A program made the translations under genes and the position numbers. A stretch of DNA of 34,216 nucleotides, taken from assembly GCA_028699175.1 (NCBI GenBank), contig JAQVVC010000003.1, forward strand, positions 1 to 34,216, written 5' to 3'. The DNA is from Bacilli bacterium (GTDB lineage Bacteria; Bacillota_I; Bacilli_A; RF39; UBA660). This document shows, piece after piece, positions 16,823-25,151 of this stretch; within the stretch, counting starts at the first letter, position 1; each line of letters starts with the position of its first letter. The notes below the pieces were generated by a model that worked only from the letters and a program-made list of their open reading frames with translations, was not told the DNA's origin and did no database searches.

Positions 16823-16851
16823 ATTCTATCATTTTTATTTAACATGCGCAA
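16823..16851 (-). promoter_or_regulatory. Promoter of the pgsA unit
   Basis: On the minus strand TTGCGC and TAGAAT are 17 bases apart, with TGA before the -10 giving an extended element. It lies 17 bases before the pgsA start and supports the shorter gene model. Confidence 0.7.
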
Positions 16852-16891
16852 TAAAATATAATATTACCATACATTTAGTATTATTATATTT

Positions 16892-17491
16892 CTAACTTAT
16901 AATTTCTATTTCTAATTCATAGGTTATCGAATTATCTAAAATAATTATTTTATTAATAGCATCATTTGTAGTAAAGACTGAGTAAGCTTTTTTATCAATA
17001 GTATAACTATATATTTTTTGATTTTCATTTTGTTTCATTATCGATGCATTTTCATTGATAATATTTACTATATTAGACGGAAATATATATATTAAATTGA
17101 TATCACTCAATATGGATTCATCTATTTTTTCAGTATTTTTTTCAATTAGATAAATATTTTCTTGATCAATTTTTATTTTTTTTATAGTATCATCTTGTTC
17201 TAAAGTACCATTAAATATCTTGTTTATTATTGTTCCTTCTATGTAATATTCATTATTAGAAATAATATGATATTTTATTTTTAAATTATTATTTATTAAA
17301 TTATTTTTCATTTCATTATAAGAAAAATTTTTGTTTATATTTTTATCTTGATGATTTTCAACATCATTTCTTCCTGAAACAGCTATAATAAAGAAAATAA
17401 TAAAAAATAAAGTATATCCTCCTAACTTCATTAAGCTTTTATATACAGGATGATTCCATAATTCTTTAATAGTTGTAAAGTTTTTTTTCAT
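16892..17491 (-). CDS. Single-pass membrane protein of unknown function downstream of fmt
   Basis: I do not recognise this 199-aa protein. It has a basic N-terminal segment, one helix at about residues 22-40 (TLFFIIFFIIAVS), and a 155-residue Asn/Ile/Lys-rich domain that should lie outside the cell. There is no signal cleavage site or lipobox. The start ATG shares one base with the fmt stop (TAATG), so the two are coupled. Its architecture resembles the 302-aa protein upstream of scpA, without obvious sequence similarity. Real-gene status is supported by the coupling and coding character. Confidence 0.75.
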   Translation of the reverse strand: MKKNFTTIKELWNHPVYKSLMKLGGYTLFFIIFFIIAVSGRNDVENHQDKNINKNFSYNEMKNNLINNNLKIKYHIISNNEYYIEGTIINKIFNGTLEQDDTIKKIKIDQENIYLIEKNTEKIDESILSDINLIYIFPSNIVNIINENASIMKQNENQKIYSYTIDKKAYSVFTTNDAINKIIILDNSITYELEIEIIS

Positions 17492-18420
17492 TAGATCACT
17501 TCCTTGTTTATAAAATTGTTTTTATTATAGCCATTAAAGAAATCTCTTACTGTCATAATATTCTTACCCTTGGGTTTAATCTTGGTGATCCTTATACCTT
17601 TATCACTTGCCATAATAGTAAAACTATCTTTATCAACATTAGTTATCGTTCCAATTTTACCTTTACTTTCAACAATATTACATTCAACTACTTTATAATC
17701 AATATTATCAATAATAAAATATGCAAGGGGCTCAGGCGATAATGCTCTTACTAAATCAAATACTTGTTTAGCCGTTTTATTAAAATCAATTCTTTCATGT
17801 TCTCTTTTAATAATCGGAGCATAAGTTACTTCATTAAGATTTTGTTTTTCTCGATTATTTTTATGATTTATTATTAAAGGCAATTCTTTAATTATCATTT
17901 CTTTTCCTAATAAAGAAAGTTTATTTGATAAAGTTTCTAAATTATCAGTTTCTTCAATTCTTATCGATTGTTTAGATATTATATCCCCACTATCCATACC
18001 TTCATCCATATACATAATGGTAATACCAGTTTCTTTTTCGTCATTTAATATTGCATGATGAATTGGAGCTCCACCTCTATATTTAGGTAATAATGAAGCA
18101 TGAATATTAATACACCCTAGATGAGGAAGTTCAATTAATTCTTTAGGTATTATCTGGCCATAAGCACAAGTAATAATAATATCAGGCTGTTTATCAATAA
18201 TTTCTTGATAACTTTCTTTAATATTTAATGGACTATAAACAGGAATATTTGCTTCTAAAGCCACTTCTTTTACTGGACAAGGAGTTAATATTTTTTTTCT
18301 TCCTACATAAGCATCAGGGCTAGTCACTACCAAAATTACATTCGTATTTTCAATTAATGATTTTAAAATTGGAACACTAAATAATGGTGTCCCCATAAAT
18401 ATTACTTTAAGTTTTTTCAT
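17491..18420 (-). CDS. fmt: Methionyl-tRNA formyltransferase
   Basis: Formylates initiator Met-tRNA with 10-formyl-tetrahydrofolate. The 309-aa enzyme shows an N-terminal Rossmann core (VIFMGTPLFSVPIL), the catalytic triad region N106-x-H108 in INIHASLLPKYRGG, and MDSGDII with D146. A C-terminal OB-type domain contributes to tRNA binding. The ribosome binding site AGGTGAT is well placed, and TATACT at 18438-18443 is a candidate -10. It is separated from nrnA by a terminator. The partner gene def (peptide deformylase) is not in the window. Confidence 0.96.
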   Translation of the reverse strand: MKKLKVIFMGTPLFSVPILKSLIENTNVILVVTSPDAYVGRKKILTPCPVKEVALEANIPVYSPLNIKESYQEIIDKQPDIIITCAYGQIIPKELIELPHLGCINIHASLLPKYRGGAPIHHAILNDEKETGITIMYMDEGMDSGDIISKQSIRIEETDNLETLSNKLSLLGKEMIIKELPLIINHKNNREKQNLNEVTYAPIIKREHERIDFNKTAKQVFDLVRALSPEPLAYFIIDNIDYKVVECNIVESKGKIGTITNVDKDSFTIMASDKGIRITKIKPKGKNIMTVRDFFNGYNKNNFINKEVI

Positions 18421-18455
18421 AGTATCACCTACTTAAAAGTATACAACAATTAAAG

Positions 18456-18486
18456 AAAAAAACCTATATTATTTTTTATAGGTTTT
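18456..18486 (-). terminator. Terminator overlapping the nrnA stop
   Basis: A perfect 10-bp stem (AAAACCTATA/TATAGGTTTT, loop of eight) lies over the nrnA stop codon and continues into U-rich sequence on the minus strand. Confidence 0.85.
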
Positions 18487-19441
18487 CTTTATATTCTTTA
18501 CATGCATCATCTAATGCTTTAAATAAAAGATCTATATCAGCAATATTTTTAATTCTAGCACCTGATGCATATTTATGGCCTCCACCATTATATTTCATCG
18601 CTATTTCATTTATAATAGGTCCTCTACTTCTAATATTTACTTTATGTAATTCTTGTCTTTGATCATATGAAACAAATGCCCAAGCATATAATTCTTTTAT
18701 ATAATTAAAATTATTAACCATATTAGAAGCTGAAGATGAATCTACTTTATATTCTTTAATAACATCATCAGTTAATTTTATATAACCAAAACCGTTTTCG
18801 GTAATGCTCATATTTAATGTTATATATGATTGAAATTTAACTTCATCTAATGGTCTTTCATATAATTTATTATATAATTTCATTAAATCTAAATTATAGT
18901 TTTTAATTAATTTACTTACTAACTCTAAAGATTTATAAGTTGTAGTTGGTACTAAAAATCGATCGCTATCTGCGATTACCCCAAGAAATAAATTAGAAGC
19001 TATTTCTTTATTCATTTTTAAGTTTGTATTTTCGATTAATTCAATAATCATTTCACAAGTGGAACTAGCATCTTCTCTAACATATTCTATTTCGCTAAAT
19101 TGTTCTTCTACAGGATGATGATCGATTTTAATAACTTTTTTATAATTTTCAAATTTTATCCCATCTAATCTTGATATATTAGGTAAATCTAACACTATTA
19201 ATAATGGGTCTTCAAGTAAACTTTCATCGATTTTATCTAAAATACCAAAATACTTAAATCTTGATACAGGAGTTCCTACTGCATATACTTTCTTTTTAGG
19301 AAAAGTTAATTTAATAGAATCTCTTAAAGCAATTTGACTTCCAACAGCATCAGGATCTGGTCCGATATGACGAGCTATAACTATCGTATCATGTTGTTTT
19401 ATTTCTTTATATATTTTTTTGAATATTTCTTTAGCTCCGAT
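18476..19441 (-). CDS. nrnA: DHH/DHHA1 phosphoesterase: oligoribonuclease / pAp phosphatase, with apparent ATC start
   Basis: Degrades nanoRNAs and dephosphorylates 3'-phosphoadenosine 5'-phosphate. Motifs are RHIGPDPDAVGSQ (DPD at 29-31), DHH at 107-109 and GGGH at 286-289. The reading frame stays open well beyond the first ATG/GTG/TTG-type codon (GTG at 19195), which lies after the first catalytic motif and so cannot be the start. Upstream, the frame is stopped by TAA at 19442-19444, so the only possible first codon giving a full N-terminus is ATC at 19439-19441. It lies ten bases after a perfect AGGAGG. From there the protein is 321 aa, close to B. subtilis NrnA (313). Only 19 bases separate it from the ackA stop. 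A base error or variant cannot be excluded. Confidence 0.9.
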   Translation of the reverse strand: MGAKEIFKKIYKEIKQHDTIVIARHIGPDPDAVGSQIALRDSIKLTFPKKKVYAVGTPVSRFKYFGILDKIDESLLEDPLLIVLDLPNISRLDGIKFENYKKVIKIDHHPVEEQFSEIEYVREDASSTCEMIIELIENTNLKMNKEIASNLFLGVIADSDRFLVPTTTYKSLELVSKLIKNYNLDLMKLYNKLYERPLDEVKFQSYITLNMSITENGFGYIKLTDDVIKEYKVDSSSASNMVNNFNYIKELYAWAFVSYDQRQELHKVNIRSRGPIINEIAMKYNGGGHKYASGARIKNIADIDLLFKALDDACKEYKENL

Positions 19442-19460
19442 TTAAATCAGTCCTCCTTCT

Positions 19461-20639
19461 TTATTTTATTAATGTATAAGTATCTAATGCAATCATTAAT
19501 TCTTCATTAGTAGGTATTACATATACTGGTACCTTAGAATCATCTGCCGATATTAATTTTTCTTCTCCCCGAATATTATTTCTATTTTCATCTATTTTTA
19601 TGCCTAAAACAGCTAATTTATCAATTATTTGTTTTCGAACCGCAATTCCATTTTCGCCAAGACCAGCTGTAAATATAATAGCATCTGCTCCTTCTAATTC
19701 GACATAGTATTTAGCAATATATTCAACCACTCTATTTACATAAATATTTTGAGCTAAAAGACATCTTTCATCGCCTTTTTCAATCCCCGCTTCAACATCT
19801 CTTGAATCTGATGATACTCCACTTACACCTAATAAACCGCTTTCTTTATTTAAAATATCGTCGATCATTTCTGCGCTAATACCTGTTTGCTTCATAATAT
19901 AAGTAATTATTGTTGCATCAATATCACCAGAACGTGTACCCATCATTAAGCCAGCATTAGGAGTAAATCCCATCGAGGTATTAATACACTGTCCATTTTT
20001 AACCGCTGAAATACTAGCTCCATTGCCAATATGACAAGTAATTAATTTTAAATCATTTCTTTTCATTATTTCACTAGCTCTTAAAGTTATATATTTGTGA
20101 CTAGTTCCATGAAAACCATATCTTCTAATATTATATTTAGTATACCATTCATAAGGTACGGGATAAATATAATTTTCTTTTTCAATAGTTTGATGAAATG
20201 CAGTATCAAATACCAATGTCTGAGTAGCATTCATAAATACTTCCATCGCAGCTTTTATTGCTACTATAATCGGAGGATTATGAAGCGGTGCTAAGCATGA
20301 TAAATCTTCTACTATTTTAATATTATCTTTAGTAGCAATAACCGTTTTATTAAAATAAGGTCCACCTTGAACCGTTCTATGTCCTATACCTTCTACTTCA
20401 TTTAAGTTTTTAATAATTTTATTATTAATTAATTCTTTAATTAATATTTCAAAAGCATCTTTATGATTTTTAAGATCAACCTCAGTTTTAAATTTTTCAC
20501 CTTTTAATTTGATCGTATAAAAAGAATTTTTTAAACCTATTCTTTCAAATACTCCACTGATTAATTCTTTTTCTTCTGGCATCTCAAATAAAGTAAATTT
20601 TAAAGATGATGATCCAGCATTTACACTTAATATTTTCAT
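19461..20639 (-). CDS. ackA: Acetate kinase
   Basis: Converts acetyl phosphate and ADP to acetate and ATP. The N-terminal MKILSVNAGSSSLKF, VFDTAFHQT, RRYGFHGTSH and HIGNGAS motifs, and the GLGENG region near the C-terminus, are all intact. ATG 20639 is preferred, giving 392 aa: an upstream ATG at 20651 overlaps the ribosome binding site GGTGAAGAA and would add only MGEE. The gene heads an ackA-nrnA unit. A terminator lies directly upstream, so its promoter must be very close or inside the 54-codon ORF. The phosphotransacetylase gene is not here. Confidence 0.96.
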   Translation of the reverse strand: MKILSVNAGSSSLKFTLFEMPEEKELISGVFERIGLKNSFYTIKLKGEKFKTEVDLKNHKDAFEILIKELINNKIIKNLNEVEGIGHRTVQGGPYFNKTVIATKDNIKIVEDLSCLAPLHNPPIIVAIKAAMEVFMNATQTLVFDTAFHQTIEKENYIYPVPYEWYTKYNIRRYGFHGTSHKYITLRASEIMKRNDLKLITCHIGNGASISAVKNGQCINTSMGFTPNAGLMMGTRSGDIDATIITYIMKQTGISAEMIDDILNKESGLLGVSGVSSDSRDVEAGIEKGDERCLLAQNIYVNRVVEYIAKYYVELEGADAIIFTAGLGENGIAVRKQIIDKLAVLGIKIDENRNNIRGEEKLISADDSKVPVYVIPTNEELMIALDTYTLIK

Positions 20640-20664
20640 TTCTTCACCCATAGTAATTATACAT

Positions 20665-20686
20665 AAAAAAAGATAGTTTTACTATC
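20665..20686 (-). terminator. Terminator between the 54-codon ORF and ackA
   Basis: On the minus strand GATAGT/ACTATC with a 3-base loop is followed by seven U. It ends the nifZ-thiI unit. Confidence 0.8.
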
Positions 20687-20690
20687 CTTT

Positions 20691-20855
20691 TTACTTTTTT
20701 TCTTTAAACTTGATACAATTTTTGGGTTTATGGGCCTCTTTGAAGACATCAATTTTGTCTTTATGATTTAAATTAACTCCATATTCGTTTAAATATTCAT
20801 GTAAAGATCTTTTTTGATTATTTAATGGATTATGATTATAACCTTTTAATATCAT
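20691..20855 (-). CDS. Small basic protein of 54 aa, unknown
   Basis: The frame runs from ATG 20855, after an AAGGTGAT ribosome binding site with 6-base spacing, to TAA 20691, and a terminator follows directly. The product is polar and Lys/Asn-rich with a single cysteine (MILKGYNHNPLNNQKRS at the start), with no membrane segment. I do not recognise it. The position between thiI and its terminator, the good ribosome binding site and codon use like that of the neighbours make it a likely small gene of the nifZ-thiI operon. Confidence 0.55.
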   Translation of the reverse strand: MILKGYNHNPLNNQKRSLHEYLNEYGVNLNHKDKIDVFKEAHKPKNCIKFKEKK

Positions 20856-20888
20856 AAGTATCACCTTATTTATATTATGGTTTAAATT

Positions 20889-22070
20889 TTATAAAATATT
20901 ATCAAATTTCTTATTTTCTTTTAATATTTTTATTACTTCAATATTTTTTAAAGCTTCATTAATTAGTTCTTCATAAGGAATTAATTTTTCATATTCTTCA
21001 GCTAAGGAAGATATTGGATTAATAACCGGATGATCAGGCACAAATATTGTACAACAATCTTCATAAGGTAAAATTGATATATCATAAGTATTAATATTTT
21101 TAGCTACATTGATAATTTCAATTTTATCAAAACAAGCTAAAGGTCTTAAAACCGGTATTTTAACTACTTCATTAATAACTCTCATGCTAGTTAAAGTTTG
21201 ACTAGCTACTTGCCCTACTGATTCACCATTTATTAATACTTTAGCGTTTATTTTATAACTTAATCTTTCGCTAATTCGATACATTATTCTTCTCATTATC
21301 GTTATCATATATTCATGAGGACAATTTTTATAAATAGCCTCTTGAATTTTAGTGAAATTAACAATATGAACTTTCACATAGCCACCATATTTAGATAATT
21401 CTCTTGCAAGTGATAATACTTTATTTTTAGCATTTAAACTCGTATGCGGAGGACTTTCAAAATATATTGCTTCTATTCTTATACCCCTTTTTAAGGCATA
21501 ATAACCAGCAACTGGCGAATCAATTCCCCCACTTAACATTAATAATCCTTTCCCTAAAGTACCTACTGGGTATCCTCCAATACCTTTTACTTTTTCAAAA
21601 TAAAAATAACTTTTATTAAATCTTATTTCAACATTAATATTAAGATCAGGATTATGTACATCAACTTTTTTATTTTTAAATTTATTTAAAATTAGTGATC
21701 CTAATTTTTTATTTATATCCATGCTATTAAGGGGATAATTTTTATCACTTCTTTTCGTATTTACTTTAAAAGTATTAAACTCTTTACTTTTAAGTAATTC
21801 TAATAAATTATTACTAATTAATTCTATATTATTATTATCTAATTCATAAGCAATATTAATTTCATGAATTCCAAAAGTATTAGTAAGAACTTCTACTACC
21901 TCTTCATAATTTTCAGTAGAAATAAACATTCTACCTTTATCAAAAATTATTTCATGATTAATATTTATTAAAGCATTTTTTATATTATCTTTTAAAGTAT
22001 TAATAAAAAAAGAAATATTATCTTTTTTAGTAGTTAATTCTCCATATTTAATAATTATTATTTTTTTCAT
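20889..22070 (-). CDS. thiI: tRNA 4-thiouridine synthase ThiI (short form)
   Basis: Makes s4U8 in tRNA and may supply sulfur for thiamine. The 393-aa protein has an N-terminal ferredoxin-like/THUMP region (about residues 1-165), the PP-loop SGGIDSP at 180-186 and the catalytic-cysteine motif PYEDCCTIFVPDHP. The C-terminal rhodanese domain of E. coli ThiI is absent, as in Bacillus, where sulfur is delivered by the dedicated desulfurase NifZ. That gene lies directly upstream, with 9 bases between them. Confidence 0.95.
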   Translation of the reverse strand: MKKIIIIKYGELTTKKDNISFFINTLKDNIKNALININHEIIFDKGRMFISTENYEEVVEVLTNTFGIHEINIAYELDNNNIELISNNLLELLKSKEFNTFKVNTKRSDKNYPLNSMDINKKLGSLILNKFKNKKVDVHNPDLNINVEIRFNKSYFYFEKVKGIGGYPVGTLGKGLLMLSGGIDSPVAGYYALKRGIRIEAIYFESPPHTSLNAKNKVLSLARELSKYGGYVKVHIVNFTKIQEAIYKNCPHEYMITIMRRIMYRISERLSYKINAKVLINGESVGQVASQTLTSMRVINEVVKIPVLRPLACFDKIEIINVAKNINTYDISILPYEDCCTIFVPDHPVINPISSLAEEYEKLIPYEELINEALKNIEVIKILKENKKFDNIL

Positions 22071-22079
22071 TTAATCACC

Positions 22080-23201
22080 TTAATTTAGCTTATTTAGTTT
22101 ATCATAAATACCATCAAAAGCATTTAAAAATACACTAATTTCTTCATTACTAGTTAAATGAGATAAACTAATTCTTAAGGTTGTTAAAGCTCTTGTTTTG
22201 TCTTTATAAATGTTTAATACTGCAGCACTTATTTTCCCACTTGAACAAGCAGTATTAGAGCTAACATATATTTGATGTTTCTCTAAAGCATGAATAAAAG
22301 TTTCCGGTTTAATATCCATCAAACTAATATTTAAAATATGAGGAATAGAATATTTGGTTTTATTAATTAATATTTTAGGATATTTTTTTAAACTTAAACT
22401 TATCTTTTCATTTAATTTTGCTATTTTAGCTTCTTTTTTACTTAAATCACTTGTAGCAATTCTTAGAGCTTTAGATAAAGTTACGATAAGAGGTAATGGT
22501 GGAGTTCCAGGTCTTAAATTATCACTAGAACCATACATAATCGGTTTTATATTAACACTATTTTTTTTATATAAAACTCCTACTCCTTTAGCCCCATATA
22601 TTTTATGAGCGCTAAAAGAAGCTAAATCAACATCATTTAAAATAACCGGAACTTTCCCTATAGCTTGAGTCATATCACTATGAAAAATAATATTAGGATT
22701 TTCTTTATTAATAATCTGTTTAATAGTTTTAAGTGGTTGTCTGATACCTAATTCACTATTAACAGCACATATACTTACTAATATAGTATCTTTAGTAATT
22801 AGTTTCTTTAAATCCTCAAAATCAATAACTCCATCAGAGTCATTATTTACATAATCAATTATAAAATCATTCTTTTCTAAATATTTACATATTCCATATA
22901 TAGACTCATGTTCTAATTTTGATACTATTATCCTGCTACCCTTTTTACCACAAGAAAGAGCTGTTCCTATTAAAGCCATATTATTTGACTCAGTAGCACC
23001 ACTTGTTATTATTAATTCTTTATTATTAATTTTAAAAATATCACATATTTGTTTTAATGCCTCATTAAGTAATTCTTTAGACTTTGTTCCTAAACTATGT
23101 AAACTATTTGGATTTCCAAAATAGTCTTTAGTTACTTTATTATAACTATCCAATATTTCTGGAAGTACTGGAGTAGTAGCTGAATAATCTAAATAAACCA
23201 T
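22080..23201 (-). CDS. nifZ: Cysteine desulfurase (NifZ-like) paired with ThiI
   Basis: A PLP-dependent class V enzyme that strips sulfur from cysteine and holds it as a persulfide. YLDYSATTP is at the N-terminus, SGATESNNMAL follows, the PLP lysine is in SFSAHKIYGAKG, and the active cysteine is in NTACSSGK. ATG 23201 (373 aa) is chosen because the GTG at 23208-23210 is part of the ribosome binding site AGGTGAT. Its promoter is consensus-like. The adjacency to thiI makes the NifZ assignment better than IscS or SufS, since no iron-sulfur scaffold genes are nearby. Confidence 0.93.
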   Translation of the reverse strand: MVYLDYSATTPVLPEILDSYNKVTKDYFGNPNSLHSLGTKSKELLNEALKQICDIFKINNKELIITSGATESNNMALIGTALSCGKKGSRIIVSKLEHESIYGICKYLEKNDFIIDYVNNDSDGVIDFEDLKKLITKDTILVSICAVNSELGIRQPLKTIKQIINKENPNIIFHSDMTQAIGKVPVILNDVDLASFSAHKIYGAKGVGVLYKKNSVNIKPIMYGSSDNLRPGTPPLPLIVTLSKALRIATSDLSKKEAKIAKLNEKISLSLKKYPKILINKTKYSIPHILNISLMDIKPETFIHALEKHQIYVSSNTACSSGKISAAVLNIYKDKTRALTTLRISLSHLTSNEEISVFLNAFDGIYDKLNKLN

Positions 23202-23219
23202 GCTTATCACCTAGAATTC

Positions 23220-23248
23220 ATTATAAACTATTGAAAGTAAAAAGGCAA
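23220..23248 (-). promoter_or_regulatory. Promoter of nifZ-thiI
   Basis: On the minus strand TTGCCT and TATAAT are exactly 17 bases apart, 18 bases before the nifZ start. The -35 overlaps the tail of the ezrA terminator. Confidence 0.75.
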
Positions 23249-23267
23249 AAAAAATCACTTATAGTGA
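23247..23267 (-). terminator. Terminator after ezrA
   Basis: On the minus strand TCACT-ATA-AGTGA is followed by eight U, five bases past the ezrA stop. Confidence 0.75.
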
Positions 23268-23271
23268 ATTT

Positions 23272-24990
23272 TTATTTTTGAAAAGCTTCAATCATTTTTT
23301 TATGAATGTCAGCATCAACTAAAGAAATCGAATTAATCGCCTGTTCTAAAGATTCTTTATAATTACCAGCAAAAAACTTCTTTTCCGCTTTTTTTAATCC
23401 TTGATTTAAAACTGTATTAAGTGGTTTAAATCTATTACCATATATAATTGTATTTTCAGCAAGTTTTGCTGTTTTTATTGTTTCATTAGTGGTTTTATAT
23501 AATTTTAAAGATAAGTCTCTTGCTGTATCTACTCTCGTATTTAATATTCTTATTGAAATTGGTTTTTTATTTAATTCAATTAACATTTCGTTTATTGCCT
23601 CATTAGCTTCATTTAAATGGGTATAATAATTTTCAGGTATGATAGGTAGTTTATAACTTAAGATTTGTTCTTTTGATTTTTTAAGGATGCTTTCTATTTC
23701 ATCAAATTGCTCATGAGCTCGTAATTCATCTTCTTTTAGCCCACTTAAATTTTTTAATGTTAATTCTAATTTATCTTCATTTTTAGATAATTTTAAATTA
23801 AGATGTTCTAATTCTTTATTTAATCTTGAAAATGCAAAAGATTTATTACGATAGTTTTCAAGGGTTACCTCATAATCATTTTGAATAGCTTTGATATTAA
23901 TATTTAATTCATCAATTATTTTTACTTCTTCATTAGTTAAATCATAACTATATTTTATATCCTCAATTTTAGATGATAATTTAGTTATTATATTTAACAT
24001 CTTTTTGGTTTTTATAGCAACTTTACGCATATTTTCTTCAAAAGCCTTTTTACTCATTTTTTCGTTATCAAAATCATAATACAATGATTCAAAATACGAT
24101 AAAATTGTTTTAAGTTCAAATATGGAATCAGTTAAATTTAATACATTTAATCTATCAAATATATCTGCTACTTTTTTTTCTGATTCAGTAATATTATAAT
24201 CAATATTTAAATAATCTAAATTATAGTTTTCTTTTAACATTTTATTATATATATTCCTTATATCATTAATCTTTATAGGAATTAATTTTTTACCCATCAT
24301 GATAATAGTTGGAGCTTCTTCAATTACAATTATTAAGTTTCCAATTATATCATCTAAGGCTTTTACTATCTTTCCAACTTCACTATAAGCATTACTTTCC
24401 ATTGCCTCTTCAAAAGCAGCAAATAATTTATCTATATTTTCAAATTGCAATTCTAAAGGTATCTTAACAAAATCATATTCTTCAGAATTTTTATTATATT
24501 TTAAAAATATTTCTCGATAATCAGCTTTTAATTTAGTTACTATTTCTCTATTTTTACTTTCACTTAAAGATATTTCTTTTATTTCACTAAGAAGAAAATC
24601 ACTTTTTGTTTTTACATAGTATATTTCTATTTCTAATTCAGCTATCGCTTTATTTACTGTTTTAAATTTTCCTTTTACGCATAAATCTTCTAATTCTAAT
24701 AATTTATCATTTAAATTAGGCATATCTTGTTCTTTTATAATTTCATATCTATTTTGCCATAACTTATATTTTTTTTCTAATTCTTTATTATTAATTAAAG
24801 CGCCTACTTTATTAAGTTCATTAAGAATAGCACCCGAAAGAATTAAATTTTTTTCTTTTTCAAGTTGCATTAATATTTCATTATATTTTTTCTTAGTTCT
24901 TTTTTTTAATATTATTAATGTTATTAATATTAATATTGCTACTACGCCAGCATATATATAACCTAGGATTTCATAGATATTATCTATCAT
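23272..24990 (-). CDS. ezrA: Septation ring formation regulator EzrA
   Basis: A membrane-anchored division protein of low-GC Gram-positives that interacts with FtsZ and limits extra Z rings. The 572-aa protein has one N-terminal helix (about residues 9-29) followed by a basic stretch (KKRTKKKYNE), then about 540 residues of almost continuous alpha helix in spectrin-like and coiled-coil repeats, ending in ADIHKKMIEAFQ. Length and layout match the family. ATG 24990 has better spacing (8 bases from AGGAG) than ATG 24996. As in Bacillus it neighbours nifZ-thiI. It has its own terminator. Confidence 0.92.
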   Translation of the reverse strand: MIDNIYEILGYIYAGVVAILILITLIILKKRTKKKYNEILMQLEKEKNLILSGAILNELNKVGALINNKELEKKYKLWQNRYEIIKEQDMPNLNDKLLELEDLCVKGKFKTVNKAIAELEIEIYYVKTKSDFLLSEIKEISLSESKNREIVTKLKADYREIFLKYNKNSEEYDFVKIPLELQFENIDKLFAAFEEAMESNAYSEVGKIVKALDDIIGNLIIVIEEAPTIIMMGKKLIPIKINDIRNIYNKMLKENYNLDYLNIDYNITESEKKVADIFDRLNVLNLTDSIFELKTILSYFESLYYDFDNEKMSKKAFEENMRKVAIKTKKMLNIITKLSSKIEDIKYSYDLTNEEVKIIDELNINIKAIQNDYEVTLENYRNKSFAFSRLNKELEHLNLKLSKNEDKLELTLKNLSGLKEDELRAHEQFDEIESILKKSKEQILSYKLPIIPENYYTHLNEANEAINEMLIELNKKPISIRILNTRVDTARDLSLKLYKTTNETIKTAKLAENTIIYGNRFKPLNTVLNQGLKKAEKKFFAGNYKESLEQAINSISLVDADIHKKMIEAFQK

Positions 24991-24996
24991 AAGCAT

Positions 24997-25151
24997 TTCT
25001 CCTCTATATTAAATATTATCATATTTTAAACAATATTAATAGTTATCTAATTAAAATTTTTTATAAAAAAAATATCATATTTTTAATTATATTTCTTCAT
25101 ATATATTAAAAATTCTTCTTTTAGTTATTAGATAAATTAATAGCATTTTGT
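24997..25151. other. Non-coding A/T-rich gap between ezrA and the flavoprotein gene
   Basis: I see no ORF with a ribosome binding site here. The stretch must hold the ezrA promoter, but no convincing -35/-10 pair was found. An 8-base inverted pair (TTATCTAA near 25033 and TTAGATAA near 25129) is too far apart for a simple terminator. Confidence 0.5.

Noticed and set aside
18476..19195. nrnA as a 239-aa protein from GTG 19195
   Set aside because: The frame continues upstream with the essential DPDAVGSQ motif, so this start would give a catalytically incomplete protein.
25021..25140. Possible long-range hairpin TTATCTAA/TTAGATAA downstream of the flavoprotein gene
   Set aside because: The arms are about 90 bases apart, with only A/T sequence between and no U tract; too weak for a terminator.
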